Assembly: GCA_014773175.1 (NCBI GenBank)
Contig: VXCM01005905.1
Location: forward strand, 1 to 64,000
Source of the DNA: Lucifuga dentata
Lineage: Eukaryota; Chordata; Actinopteri; Ophidiiformes; Bythitidae
Length of the DNA stretch: 64,000 nucleotides
Reading direction: 5' to 3'
In this document: piece after piece, positions 11,082 to 26,374 of the stretch
Layout: each line of letters starts with the position of its first letter
Position numbering within the stretch: the first letter of the stretch is position 1
Translations under genes and position numbers: made by a program
The notes under the pieces: generated by a model
Told to the model about the DNA's origin: nothing
What the model saw: the letters and a program-made list of their open reading frames with translations, nothing else
The model's database searches: none

Positions 11082-13719
11082 CTGTGAGTTGACAGCACGC
11101 AGGAGCACCACAGCGAATCTGATGTCTCACACATTTTCAAAAGTGAATGTGATGTGATAGAACCAAAGTGCTTTTTATAAACACAATCAGTAGCTTACTG
11201 AAGCAGGAAATTGATAATCAAAAATAAATAATCTCAACTCACGAGCTTAAAAAAAAAGAAACCTCACAGTGGGGGTTGAGCGGAGGTGAGAGACAGTTGT
11301 GTTCATTATCACATTGTACCTGGATGAAACTGCTTTCTCTCCCAGAGGACAAGTCACTCGCTGAGATTGTGAGAGCAACTGCTTATCTCAAAGTGTGTAA
11401 TAATAGTGTCTTTTGGCACAGCCTGTCTTTCTTGGTGACCCTCTGACCCACTCCATTTGCTTGCCGTCCCTTGGTGACTTGTGCAGGGACTAAATACTTC
11501 ACAGTTACAGAGTCTCCAAGCAACAGCCAGCAGCATGGAAGACTATGGTAATACGTCATGGAGGAATTGATGTAGTCATACAGGGGAAACCTCGTGTCAA
11601 CTAGCCAGGAATGAGTAACACAGCAAACAGACAACAACATCTGGCAAAGAAGCATCTCTGACTCACTAGTGAATGTGTCCCTCGCTGGACTGTAGTCAAC
11701 ATCACTGACAAGCCATCAGCGCAGAGCAATCATAGCAACATCCAAAATCAATTCACCAAAAATCAGGATTGACGTGTCTAGACTCTGCGGTGATTAACTT
11801 CAATTATGGCTGCCGTCTTCTCTGTTAGAATTTTTGTTCCACACTGAAAAACAACCTTAATTGGTGGCTAATTTTACCCATAGCAGAATAGATTGCAGAG
11901 CCTTCAGAGAGACCTGACTGTATTCATTTGCTAATGACAGGCAACATTACTCAAGCTAAATTAGATTGCCCATGCCCCAAGGCCATTTTTATGAGGGTCA
12001 CGTTATGTTCTTCTCTATGCAATGGGATCAGTTACCATTACATTTGCCTCCATGGCACCATTCTCACTCATACAACATGCTATAGCAAAAGCTTTTGGCT
12101 ATCGATTTGCATGGGACAGTGGTGATGCAGGACAGTGAATTGTGAGTTAATGAGCACAGATTGAAGAGCAATGAAATTAGGTGGAAATTATAAGGGCTTA
12201 TGTGGGTCTTGTATCGCAATGTCAGATATTTATGTCAAAACATAATTTCCCCAGCTAGATAAACAGCTCTGAGTCCTCTGTTACTAAATTAAATCACACC
12301 AGCATAATTATATGCATTAGCCAGTAACAGGGTAACATATTTTTATGTAAGGCACCTCATCTGTGTGCTGACTGAACTGTATAATTCATTATCTAACTGG
12401 TGGTGCTATATATTTGACTTATGAAGTACTCTATAGCTATGTGGTTGCAGTGATAGGCCTCTTTTCCTAACAGGTTCATAGCTGCATATAGTCATTATTA
12501 AAACCCTTGAAAAGCAAAGGCAACAAAAAAACAAGCTACCCACACCCCAGAAACAATTTAAGGTGGCCAGCAAAGGTTTTCCTTCAGGGTCCAATCCTTC
12601 CTTTTTTTTTTTTTTTTTTTTNTTTTTTTTTTTTTTTTTTTGTTTTAACTACTTAACATAATCCTACTTTTCTTCAGTTGTTACATTATTCTCACACATA
12701 GACACAAACATTTAATGAAACCATTAGTTACACTTGTGTTTGACAGGTCAAAAATCTCAAACCTATTCTTCATTAGTCTCAGCAGCATTTCATCAGCTTT
12801 AGCTGTACTTTGGCTCGACTGTGCTTTGAGCTGAATGCTGATATTCTCACATTATCCCGGCGAACCTACTGCAGCTGTACGGCTGACCAAAAATTCAAAA
12901 AGCAGGAGTGGAGAGGGGCAGTATCAATTCAGAAACATTTAGCCCACTAGATAGAAATAGCTTACCATCATGTTATCATGTTAGCAATTCTGGCAATTTT
13001 TTAAAAATGGAATGAAAGGGGTCACCATGGCAATAAATGAGCCAATTTTTAATTTTTTAATTTTTTCTTTTTTTAACGTAATGTCACTGTTAACATGCTT
13101 ACTGACAGAGCAGGAAGCAAACATGGTGAGAAGGTTTGCATCAGGACCGGACTCAATTATCCTCAATTATCCTCAATTATTTAAAATACGTGGAAGTGTT
13201 TTACAGAAATGCACCTGTACTATGGGGCCTCAGTTTCTCCTATTATAGTGAATCTACACATGCAGGAAGTAGAAAGGAAAGCCTTAGATTGTTAGCAGGA
13301 GGGAACCACCACTGGTTTAGGTATATGAATGACAGTAGGCTCAGTAGATGCTAACATTAGGTTCACCAGGAGATATACTGTATTAGTTGTGCAGTATGAG
13401 AGGAAAACTCAACATTGAGGTGTTCGGGAAACCCAACAACACAGACTGGTACCTCCATTTTGATTCATATCATTCAGTAGAACACAAATTAATCTGAGTA
13501 ATCTGAACTCTATATGCAGAAACAATATCCACTAAAACCAGGGCCAAAGTCAGGGAACAGAAACACATAATTTGGGCAGTTCAGACTGGATTCTGGTGTA
13601 CTTCATTGTTTCAAAATGAAGGGCTTGTCTCAACGATGGGCATTGCCAGCACCATTCCCCCCACAGTAGTTTGACCTGAAGAAGCCTTTGTGATGAACAG
13701 CAAAACAGCAAAAAGCTAT

Positions 13720-14130
13720 CAACATAGCATGCTAACATAGCATGTTAACATGCTAGCATTCAGACCACAGCTAAGGTTAAGGGAATTTGATCATTAGTTT
13801 TAGGTGTCTTGTCATGAGCTAATGTGTTGCACAAATGGAAATTGTGACCTGCTGCTGATGTCAGTATCTTTAAATCAGTGATTACCAGCATTTGTAGAAT
13901 TCACCCTCTGGGGATTTTCAATGTGTGCACCAAATTTCAAGGCAATCCTTTATAGTTGATGAGAAATTTCACCCTTGAACCAACTGATGGTGCTTGACAA
14001 AAAGTAAGGAGATCACAAGAGTCTGAAGGATTCATCTTCTGGGGTCAATGAATGCCTTACAAAATGTCACAGTAATACATCCAGTTAAGATATTTCACTT
14101 ACCTTGACAGACAGACATTGTTATCTGGAG
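13720..14130 (+). repeat. Old dispersed fish repeat
   Basis: The segment opens with repeated TAGCATGCTAACATG-type units. It then has two loosely related modules of the form 'attcat..tctggggatt..aatg..caaaatttca..caatcc..agttgatgagatatttcact'. I recognise this layout from interspersed repeats common in fish introns. It is diverged and non-coding, and the family is not assigned. Confidence 0.45.
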
Positions 14131-16936
14131 ACACATGTAACTGGCTAAAAAATAGCATCATTTGGTCAGGTGGCATCTGTTGGAGCGAGAGTGATGGCTT
14201 TGTGATCTAAGAATGCTGCCATTATTGCCGTGCTGACTGATTTACTTCTTTACCAAACAAAATGGAACTCGCTGGTTTATAGCTTATGATGGTCGTGATT
14301 CAGTGCTGAGCTGAACTGACATTCAGGGAGCCTCAGAAAACATCAGCCCCAGAAGTCTGAAAACTGTTCACCTGAAAAGATGTTTCACTGAGATTAATGC
14401 TTAAGGTTGTAAATGGCATAAATGCGACACATTTTGTGTTGTGCATAATCCCGTAACATTACTTTCCACAAAAATCTGCATGCTTGAATGTATTACAGCA
14501 GCTGTTAGAAAATGTTTTAAAAAGAAATCACCACTAAAGCACATTAATATAACTCTAATTTAATTTAATATGTGTATGTTTTTGGTAGGAACTAAAGAGT
14601 GACACTGAGAACAATTTGAATAAATTCAGATGAAATAAAAATACTTCTATGAGTGGAACTGTAAAATAGGAAATATATTAAAAGAACAAAAAGGCACTCT
14701 GCTATCCTATATCAAAAAGACTTTTATAATGATGACTGCATACTTACAATGATGGCTTCTGCTTCACTTCCTAGTCAAGGTGTGTTTCTTTTGAAACATA
14801 CTGTAATTAGGAATAAGTACTTAGTTTTTCTATACAAGCTTGTTTTCTTTCCCTGTGATTTTAATTATGCAACTCATCTAATTAGCACCTTCTCTTCGCA
14901 ACTTCTGTTACTTGAAAAAGAGAATGTGTTTATTTTCACAAGGCTAATAGTAAGCCATAATTCAATAATAAGCACATCCAGTACAGCTTCCACATACACA
15001 TGGAGTAGAAAACAGAGATCCTTCTCCTAATGTACTAACTGTACTTCACCTAACAAAAGAGAGTACACAGAAGATGAGCATTTTGCACTAACAACAGAAT
15101 CAGTGTGCATTTAAAAAATGGTAAATTGAATTTTGTTACAAATGCCAGAAAGCATCAAAGTATTATCCCATCAGCCGTATTAGCATCTGGACATTGTTCA
15201 GTAAAATAATATTCTGAATCCTGCAAATGTCTTTGTATGTTTTTTGGATTTTTTATTTTACTTTTATATACAACTTGGAACAATACAACCAAACACGTGT
15301 TTTTCCATACTGTAATATAAAAGTGTAAGATCTACACTCAGAATGAATCACTCATGGCTTTCTTTTACATTAGTACATTAGATATGAAGTAGTATCTACA
15401 GAAGAATAATAAACCAAACACACCAAATACAGTAAAATACTACTCTGTTATTGACTGAACATGTCTGCCCAGCCAGAACCAGTCAAATAGCCCTAAGACT
15501 GAAAACTCCATCCAAGTTGGTTATGGAGCAATCTCAAGCAAAGACTCACAGTATTTTCTAAATACGGAAACAGCATTTTTCAAATCTTTTTCATCAGGTC
15601 TGTCTCTATCACCGGTCCAGTACCACCACACTGTAGGGAGAGGACCTCAAAAAGCCTTAAACCTGCCACAACACTATTTCCTGAGAGAACTAAAAGAAAG
15701 AGCAGTGATGGACAAGCAGGACTACACTACAGAGCCGTGTGGTGATTCTTGCCAAATCCTTCAGGGACCGAGTCACAGATGCTCCCTTTGCTTCTATCTG
15801 GGTCTTCTGTTCCACACTGTACGGGAAAGACAGCCAGATGGACGCATAGAAATGTATTTTCTGCCCAGCTCTGATCCTTATCCATTAATTCTGGATACTG
15901 AGGCTCTGTTCAGAGCAAAAGGAAGTCCTGATCCATGTCTTTACACAGTTCCAGTTACCCCCTTTTTGTCAGCTGCTCTTCTGTGTGATAGGCACGTTCA
16001 CAATGTCACATCCATCAGGGAGGTGTGATGGAAGGATGGTGGACTGATATGGAAGTGAATAAAGGGGCCATTGAACAGAGGTGTTCCACTGACAAGACAA
16101 CCATTTTGTTCAAGTGACAAATGTTAAAGAAGAATAGGATTAAGGAAGAGAATAAGAGGGATACAAAAGCTTTCATATTGTTTGAGGATTGGAGTATCTA
16201 CCTTTACAATTTGCTAAAATGTAGCACATTCAATACAAAGTTACAACTCAGCCAGTCAGTTTATGAAGACTCAGGAAAAAAGAAAAGTGCAAAAAAAGAT
16301 TAATAATTTGAGTGTTTTGAATATGACATACATTATTCTAAAGGACAGTGCTGAGAGAAGTCCCTGTTGTCACCATCAAACATATGACAGGAACTAGAGA
16401 AAGTAAGGCAAGACTGAAATGGTTATTTAGGATGCACGATACAAAGATTGGATAGAGGTCCACACTTTGTAGCAACTTTACAAATGGAACACTGTTTCAA
16501 GTTGAAGAGTACATTTCATTTAGCACCATGTTCGTGTTAGATCATTTACAGGTAGCATACTACTGAGTGGCACAGCTTTAACACTTCACTGTCAAGTTGT
16601 GATCATTTCACAAACAAGGATTGTGATCAACACACTGCTCAAAAGTATTTTGACACAATTAAAAGGTAACACTGATCTCGCATTGGCTACAACACATACA
16701 ATGGTGACTGTATTCTTCTGTGATGCTCTTTAAAAGCAGTGAAACATGAGTAAAGAATTCTGATTGGCTCATTTTCAGTCCAGCAGACTTTCCTTTCAAT
16801 CAGGACAGTCAAATTCTGTCCTTTGAGCCACTTTGACTGCAGGTTATCACAAGCAATCAGATCAGCCCATAGACTTTTTTTTATCATTTCTTATCCTTCC
16901 ACAATCAGGTGAACTTTAAGCCCAGAAAGATGTTGC

Positions 16937-19900
16937 TCACACAGGTGTGGTCCTGCGGTTCACCCCGTCCTTGAGGTCATTGGGAAAACAGTTATGAACC
17001 TGTAGGAATTCAGCAGTTGGCTCATGTTCGGGACTGTATGTGGTCTCTGTCACACTGTCTCTCGCTAGTGCATACATGGACAGCTCATCTAAAGGCCCAC
17101 TGGAAGATGGCGCCCCCTTCAGGCCGACTACTGGCGAATTTTCACGTGATGCCTCTGTAGAATGAGAGCTAGAGTGCGATGTCCGCCGACGGTAGCGAAA
17201 GCTTGGGATCCGGGAATATGGGGAAGAGGATGATAGTGAACGGATAAACTCACGCCGGGCCCTCCAGCGAACTTCTTTGTTTTTCTCAATGTAAATGTTG
17301 ATAGCAAGCACAGCCACGGTTTCAGCCACGATGAAGGAAAGAGCCCCAAAGTAGAAAGACCAGCCATAGGAGTAGGTGTACTTTTTGTCATCATCACGTT
17401 TATCACTGGGGTCACCAGCATTGCTGGAAATGTAGACGATGATGCCAATTATGTTGCTCAGACCTGATGAACCAGAAATAGAAAGAGAGCAACTGAGACA
17501 GAGAAACGAGATGAAAGAAACTGAAGCTATAGTGGAAAAAAATGATAAAAGAAACACAACTAAAGAAGTGAAGGGAAATGCAAAGGAAGCAAAAAAGAAA
17601 AAAAGAAAGAGCCAACAATGATCAATGACTTTAACATAACAACCATGAATTGCATGAATGAACCCATTCAGTGTTAAGCTGTTCATCGGCCCATGATTAC
17701 AGGACTTTCATCTTTGCTAGTTCATTGAATGAATGAATGAATGAATGAATGAATGGAGATCCTTACACTCTTCAGTGTTGAATGAGATTCACCTTTATGA
17801 TTGCAGCACTGATGAAACATCAAGCTGCCTTTCTTCAATACAAAACACAAACCCTCACATGATTGCACCTCACTGTGAACACAGATGACAGTATAATCCT
17901 GCAGCTCACCTGCAGCTACAAAGAGAATTCCTGCGCTGAGAAGGACATTGTTTGTCTTGCTGTAGACTCGTCCCACCCCTACGCACAGCCCCCCGAGCAT
18001 CAACAGGATGGTGCTGAGGATGGGGAACACACTGGAGGCACGTACTATACCTACAGTGACAAAGAGGAAAGGACATTGCTGTGGGAAAGTGGCAAAAGTG
18101 CTAAAAAGTGAGCAATGTAAGGATTATGTATAGTGATTTGCAAATAGTTTTAGAGCAATTCATTAACTGAAATTTAATTAAAAAGTTAATACTACAAGTC
18201 AATAAACCAGTCCATCAACAAATAGATCAAATTATGAAAATATGTATAGAAATCCAAATTAAATAATGAGTAGATTAGATTAATATATACACTACAGGCC
18301 AGAAGTTTGAGGCCACCCCCAGATTTAAAAAAAAAAAAATCATCAATACAGTTTGTTTTACAATTTATTGCACAACAAATGACAAGAAATTTATAAAAGA
18401 TATGTAACTAATTAGTTGTCAAGAAGAATTTGTCAACAAGAGCACATTATGTAGCCACTATGGCTTAAGAAATTATTTTAAATGAAGGCATGTCCAGTCT
18501 GTATTAGTGCACTGGCACTCCAGTTGTGTTCCAACTCCATTGCTGATGTGTTTTAACATTCTATTCAATAGCTTCTGTCTGCCTTCTCCCAGATCACTTT
18601 GTGATTAACTTGCTACACAGTCTGCTCATGCTATTGCTCTGCATCTTCTGAACTTCATATTGAGTACTGCAAATTTAATCTGAAGTTCATATTGAGGACT
18701 GAAAATTTATAGTTTGTGAAACAGTATCACAAACTATAAATGTGCACTTTTGGGTCTTGCTGTGACAAAATCTTGCAAATCCTCTGTGGAAAATTACAAG
18801 AGCTTTCACACTGCTGGAGGTATGTGTGTGTGTTCATGTTTTCCCTTGACACTTTTAAATAAGCCAAAAATGAATCACTGTGCCATCTTGATGAGCCTAT
18901 TCAATTATAAAGACTTAGTTTTATTTAGTCCAGTTGACGCACTGAGAAGTCTTCTTCATTCTTGCTGGCATATGACGCAGATTCTTGAGGGGGCTCTTCT
19001 CCCAGGCCTTCAGAGGAAGTCAGTCAATGATTGGATAAGTACATTTTGAATCTCATGAATTAAGTCTATGTATTACTTAAGCACCACCACAGGAAATCAC
19101 AGTGACAGTATCTTTGATTTGGTTGGAGCTAATAATTAGTTTGCAATCACATTTGAGCACCAGTCTACCCATGCATGGTGACTTGATGAATACTGCTTAA
19201 TGAAGGAGGCTTTTCAGGCAAAAAAACGCAGCTCATTTTCCCTCAAAGACGGCCTTGGCAGGTCTATCTGTAATTGCCCAGTTCAATATCAATTAATTAG
19301 CCACTTTATAATCATCTGCAAGACTCTCAGGGTCCTCATGGTTCTGAGGGATACAACTCAAACAGCCAAAAATAGATTTAAAATATCACAGGATGTGATT
19401 ATTAGTTAACGTTTGTGATCCAACCCTGAATGGATTTAAAGCCCGTCTCAACGAAGCCTGTCACAATTTTCTCCTCTCTTTAGACACTCATTCTGCACTT
19501 TATCTATCCTTCTGAAAAACTAACATAACCTCAATCTCAATATGAGCAGCATTGCTTGGTAGGAGACAGCTGCCAAAAGCACATACAAAGACAGTGAAGG
19601 TTGGTGGGCTGCCTGCTCATCCTTAAAAAATAAAGGACAGAGAGTTAATAATGACAGAAAAATAGGAACTGTGGAGCACTTACGCAGCAGGTATTCAGAG
19701 CTGTCTGTGTCATAGTCATTGTCGTCAGGGAAATGGTTGATCCTGTAACAGCTGCCTTGATTGATGCCTGCAGGATAAAAACAGAAAGGACAGTCTTCCA
19801 TATCTGTGTTGAATTATTGTTCATTTGCACTTCTGGGCACACTGACAGTGTGATGCAAATGATCCTATCCAGAATATGTGCATTAATCCTATTTTCAGAC

Positions 19901-20840
19901 AAACTGAATTTAAAATGGACTTATTCAACGCCTAGGGTTGGAATTACGATGTGATTTTATCAGGCTCCTTTTGGTTCCAGCTGGCTGAAGGATGTGTGGG
20001 AGCTGGACTCAGTGTTACAGTTACTCCTGTACTCTCTCTTTGTTAACCCGTGTCCAGCGGAGTAAAATGCTCTTGTGCTCCTGTCTCAGATAAAGGAGAA
20101 TGGACTGGGAAGTTGCATCTGGAGTGACCCCCTGGCTAGTTTTCATGTCTTCACAGTATTGCTCAAAGAGGAACAGACAGAAGGCACAGCAGAATGCAAA
20201 AGGGGGAAGTCAGCCGCTTGGATTAAAACATTTCAACTTTATGGCTTCCACTGTTGGCAGTGAACAACACTGTGAGGCAAGCACAAGTGTTATTCATACT
20301 GTTTGACGTGAGACTTTTATCACTGTTATGATCCTGTTAACATTCTGTTCCTGTTTTTTTTTATTGAGTATATTATTCCAAAATCATTGTTAACTGTTCA
20401 GTGATTAGCTTTAGTTGGAATGACAAATTTTCTAAGATCAACTCATTACCCTCCCCATGGTTCACAAGTCCAGCTATAAATGAGACTCTTACCTTTGTCC
20501 TAGACTTTTTAAAAAGCACATATGGGGCCCAACAATGAACATTGGTGTTGATAGCTCTCAGAGACCAATCAGTGGACACATATTGCAAAAAGAATCCAAC
20601 GCCATGAGAGGCAGATTCTGTTTCGAGGATCAGTGCATACACTACATGGCAGTGTGATTAAGAATGCATTACCCTAGAGGGATTTAGTGGGTTGTGGCTC
20701 ATATACAAATCCTGCTCAGTTGAATGGTTTATTTGGAGTGCTATAGGAGCAAGTAGCCTATTCGAACAACAAAAGCAGCATGTGCTGGAAGACTAGGTGA
20801 GAGAGAGAAGGAGGCTGGAGTAGAGAGAGAGAGAGAGAGN

Positions 20841-20876
<36 letters not shown>

Positions 20877-21663
20877 TAAGCAAAGAGAAGTCTGTAGCCA
20901 TAATTGTGCCATGGATGCTGGAAGCTCTTAGGCTAACATTTATTAACCATTACTGCCATGAATACCATCAGCACTTCTCTCGTTCTGCTTACAGAAACTA
21001 TCAGATTGAAGGTTGGCCTGTGATTTAATTCATGTTTTTACACAAGTGTGTTGTATCAACATTATACAATCTACATGTGTTTGTCTGCATGCATAGCTTT
21101 GCGCTTGTGCACGTGTCAGTGCAGGAAAACAAATAAACTTATTAAGCCTTAGCTGAGTTCTTTGTCAGTCTCTGCAAGACTTAGAGAGTTTTCATCAGTC
21201 CACCTCAAAAACACAAAGAAGCCTCATATTTCGTCTGTAAAGGCCTGAGGCATACACGACAACAGCAGAGATTGGAGTTGACATGGCGGCACAAAAACAA
21301 TAACCCTAATGACAGACAGTCACCTGTCAACTCCATTTCCCAGGTGCCAAAGGGTGAGCCACACAGGGCTCATGGTGTGTGTCACAGCTTTTAAGGGCAC
21401 GCTTGCGTTTCATTAACTAGGTCTGCCGATTAATCAGGGACATCAAATTAATTAGCATCAAATCCGTCAGTGGAAATGGAGGACAAGTTTCTGTGTCTAG
21501 CCACTGAAGGGAAAAAAGGCTATGAACTATTTAAAGTCATGTGAGACTTTGTGCCTTGTGAAAAAAAACATCTGGCACATGTGGCTATGGCACAGTGTAG
21601 GTAACAAATACGCACACACCTTTACAATGCTGTTAATTGCTGTGTTAATTCTGATCTGCTGCA

Positions 21664-21714
<51 letters not shown>

Positions 21715-21852
21715 ACACATGAAACAGGTCAGGGCTCTGATGCTGCTTGCATACAAAAATAACCCATTCATAATGAACCCTGATCTACAAAACTTGTTCT
21801 TTCTACATCAAAACTATTTTGCTCTCCTGCCCTGTCTGATGCCCCTGTTTCT

Positions 21853-21898
<46 letters not shown>

Positions 21899-24800
21899 TG
21901 TGCGTGTGTGCGTGTGTGTAATGAAGGATAAAAGAAATAGAGGGCAATATTGCAACTGATTGGGAATGTGATTATAAGCTGATATTGGCTCGAGCCTTGA
22001 GATTTATGAATGACAGTTATCAGCTTAAGTTTGTGTGTATGTGTGTGTATGTGGGNNNNNNNNNNNNNNNNNNNNNNNNNNNNNNNNNNNNNNNNNNNNN
22101 NNNNNNNNNNNNNNNNNNNNNNNNNNNNNNNNNNNNNNNNNNNNNNNNNNNNNNNNNNNNNNNNNNNNNNNNNNNNNNNNNNNNNNNNNNNNNNNNNNNN
22201 NNNNNNNNNNNNNNNNNNNNNNNNNNNNNNNNNNNNNNNNNNNNNNNNNNNNGTCTCCCCCCGCTGTCATGAAATGAAATAACCTCTGAATATTGACTAG
22301 CTAGGTGGAAAGGAGGGAGGGAGAAAACTGAGATTAAACAAGGGGAGGAAGTACAGGGAAATGAAAGAACAATAGTACGGAGAGCAAAGGAATGATGGAG
22401 ATGAAAAAAGGAAGATAGGAGACCCATTAAGAGGAGGTAGAGAAGCAGTGAGAGAGAATTATGCATCATAACAATGATGGTTTGGGGAAGAAATGGACAG
22501 CTAGCCAGACAGAGCCAAAGAGTTGTCCAATCAGATGCACAGAGTTTTTCACCAAAACGTAAGGTGTGTGGAAGGTTTTGGAAAAAAATGGCCATATTTA
22601 TTATTTTTGCTGAAGTAATGACACAGTGGTGCTTTTGAAGAAATTTGGAGGATCCAGATGATATTACAATGTGTGTTGTAACAAACTGGGCATTAATCTT
22701 ACACTCGTCACACAATAATTTTACATGGGCGTTCATGGTTTCCCTGGGCTTGTCTGGAATAGCAAAACCTCATGCTGAGCATCTCCTCCTCCTCCTCTCC
22801 ATGGCAACCCCTCTTAGTCTTTAATTAGCTCATTTACATAAACAACCTCCAAGGATGGTTTTGACATTCTCATTGTACGTATGTCGATATCCATCAAATA
22901 ACAGACAGCACTTCCCTGGCAAAACCCCTTCCTCATTTCTGTAACCAGAAAACATGGACACATACAAACGTGTGTTTACAAACACATACAGATTTATATA
23001 CATACATTTTGTACAGGAAGCAGCTGTCACAGTACTTGTGCCACTGTCAACAGGATGATGTACATCGTCATTATTTCAAATTAACACAGCTCAGCCAATA
23101 AAGAAGCGGCCTCGGTGGAATACACCAATAGCATTCCAATCACATCCAACACTCGCTGTCTCTTGTGTCTCCAGCAGTACAGTATATTATGACAATGAGC
23201 GAACTCCATGAAACGCTTCCTCAGTTTCACACTTCAATAGCTCTGTAAATGGATTGGTAAATAAACTAATCAAGGGTGACATTAATATTGCATTTTACTA
23301 GAAATGCATAGCCTCCAGAGGGCGATATCTATCAGTTATGTTAAGTAGAAGCTTATTGGCTTCCCATAACAGATCTATTGTGAACGTTAGTCACAACACC
23401 TTGTTCTGCTTTGCTAGTATCTTCTCAAACTCACTGCTTTTAGATCTGTGATGGAGAGTGTGAACATGAGTGCTTTGTGGTGTGGTTTACAGAGAGTGAG
23501 ATAATTGCATTTTACCAACTGTAAACAGACAGAGCGCTGTTACTGGAACTTGATATCAAATGCAAACATGCGCACACAACACACTGACATGGACACATTC
23601 ATTTACTTTGGAAGCAGGAAATGCTGGAACAGAACATAAAAGCATCTGTGTAATCATTCAAAACCATCCAATTTTTGAGCCCAATTAAATGAGGATAAAA
23701 GAAAAGGAGTTTGGCGACAAGATCAGTGATTCAGTGTTGCTATAACTGACAGTTGGTTAATTAATTCATCATCAGACTGCAATTTTTTTTTTTCATAAAA
23801 CAGCGCTGCTTGGTGTAGACAATGCATATGTATCCATGTTGTTTAGGAGAAAATGAGATCTGTCAACCCATATACTGTAGTCTGGTAGTCTACCATGAAG
23901 GCTGTGGATTATTATGTATTGTTAGTGGTTTACAGAGAACATAAAGGTACATGTATGATGATATCTCACCACGATGTCAGAGATTTTCTTGTTTGTTTGA
24001 GGATAAAAAGAAAAGATGATACATTTCGTTGCAGCCCTTTCATATCGAGGTGTGAAATTGTAAAAGGGTGGTACTGTATCTTGCCTACACATAAATATCA
24101 CATATTTCAAATTGGAAAATGTGAATCACAAAAAAAATATTCAGAATAATTACGAGCAAATGTCACTTTTGATTATGTGATATATTTTGTATAGAGTTTA
24201 ATTTATATTTTGTCTTATTTCCAGTACTATTTCTTTAATTTGTGTATTTGGAACAAGTCCTGTCGCATGCAGATACTGGTTATTCTGAAAGCAATGACCT
24301 TTCACCCCTGTCCTTAGGAAACTAATCAGGTGGTAAAGCAGGGGTTCATCTCTTACATTAGGACAAACGGGTTTAGAAAATGGATGGATGGATGGATGGA
24401 TGGATGGATGGATGCTAACCTGTACTGTTTAAAATGATGATTTTTTTTAGGGCAGCAGGATGATGGCTAATTGTCAAGTCTACATTGTGTAGTTTTGGTG
24501 ATCTCAAACATAAACTTGGAGCTTGGCTGAAACAAGACCTTGCGAGCATACTGTACACATTCTGCTTGTGGGGTGGAAAAAATAAGTTTTCTGGGGTTGA
24601 GATAATATGAGCAATGCTGCAGGACATTACAGCCCAGAACAATCGGGAAGAATTTAGAGGAGAGGAGAGGAGAGGAGAGGAGAGGCAGCTATGATAATTG
24701 GGAATGACAGAGGTTCATTAAAAAGGAGAATAGCAGAGACAGTCACACAGCAGAAGAAAGACTGATGACAATGGAGGAGTTAAACCTATAAAGAAATGAA

Positions 24801-26254
24801 CAAACCAGGATGACAAGAGGACAGAGGCTGAGATGGAAGTTTGGGCCTTTGGGCTAATTACTGCCCCCGCATGGCTTTTCAGTTGTCCCATTTTAATTAC
24901 AGACTGGTGGTGCATGCTGGGAATGACAAAGTGCCTCCAACCAAAATTCAACTAACCTCCCCCCCCCCCCNCCCCCCGAACAGACACACACCTTGGCACA
25001 TCAACTTTCTTCATTTTGGTTCACCCTCCTCTGCATCTCCGCCCTGTTTGTCTGTGTATAATAACAAAAAACCAGCCACTTCGCCACTCACACCAATCCA
25101 CTACCAGCTGCAGTGTTTACTCTAAATATCTGCCTGATAATTGGGTTATTCAGCAGATAATTTTATTTACTGAAGTAACCCATAAGGATCAGACTGTGAT
25201 GCCCTACCAGTTCTGATGCAAATTAGATGCACTAAATGCATTTCATAACAATACTATTTATATTGGAAAAATATGGAGAAAGCTGCTGAGAAATTTAAAG
25301 GACTCTTTACTGCTCCTGACCTCATTATAAAGTAGCCTCATTGACTATATTCCTCCACGCTCCTTAAATGTCATGCCAGCCTATATTGAAGAAGAGGTAA
25401 CGCTTGTTGAGCAGGTGATTAGAAACGCGACAATGCATTCATTATATGATCTGAAAAGGCAAAAGGCTGCGCAGTGCTGAGCGGCTGATGAGTGTTACAA
25501 GAGTGTGTTGTCGCACAGAGAAATATGTGTCGTGGCGGCAATCTGTTCTGCCAAACGTGATGATGTTTTCCCCAATAGCTGCGATACACAGAGCCGTCCC
25601 CGTCAATAACCCAGTGTGTCTCATTATTACTGGGGGGGGCTTCCTTGTCTTATCCTCTATACTTATGAGTCACCATGACAACAGAGTCATCGTCCAGCAG
25701 CTTGTATTGTTTTAAGCAGAGGCACAAGAGAGAAGAATAGTTTCACAAGAGTGAAACTATTAACCCTGGAGAGAATGGTATGAAAGTCTGGCCTTTGTCT
25801 GGGCAAATTACACTCTCAGAATGAAGCCTCACTGCACAGACCTCAACTTCAATTAAGTATCTGCTGTCATTAATCAAGCTTTGTTATTTACTTCAGTGCA
25901 CTGACTGGAAATCACACTTGACTACTGTTTGATTGACATTTGTAGTTTCTTGTCATTTCTTAGAGCATCAAAGGAATACTGCCTGTTCATATCACAGACA
26001 GGTATCTGAACAAGTGTCACAACACATCAGGATGTTCTTCAGTATCTCCAATGGAGGAAAGCCCAGAAAAAGACTCGTTACTGCTGTTGTTTGATTGGTT
26101 GAATCTGTCCTGATACGAAAGTAAGCTCTGGGTCTGATGGATACATTAAAATCATTTAAAGGTGAATAAGGACAAGCTCACAAAGAACAGAAACTGCTAC
26201 CAATGAAACGGAAACGGTTTTATGCAGGCAGTAAGGACTAAAAGAAAGAAAGAA

Positions 26255-26294
<40 letters not shown>

Positions 26295-26319
26295 GTACAT
26301 TTTATTGATAGAGCTATAG

Positions 26320-26374
<55 letters not shown>

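Larger units (their letters stand above)
8469..16936. other. Region between cacng4 and cacng1, no gene recognised
   Basis: No homologous exon was recognised. The part nearest 16936 is downstream of the cacng4 stop and probably includes its 3' UTR; an AATAAA on the minus strand occurs near 15252. A short frame at 15705-16028 has no recognisable domain. The region also contains a non-autonomous element (9887-10645), (GA)n-(GT)n at 10981-11076, poly-A at 9676-9702, poly-T with an N at 12602-12641 and an old dispersed repeat at 13720-14130. Confidence 0.5.

Noticed and set aside
15705..16028. 107-codon plus-strand frame
   Set aside because: No domain or splice context; lies downstream of cacng4, probably antisense to its 3' UTR.
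22020..22736. 238-codon minus-strand frame
   Set aside because: Its length comes from the 197-N gap, which reads as open. The remaining residues show no domain.
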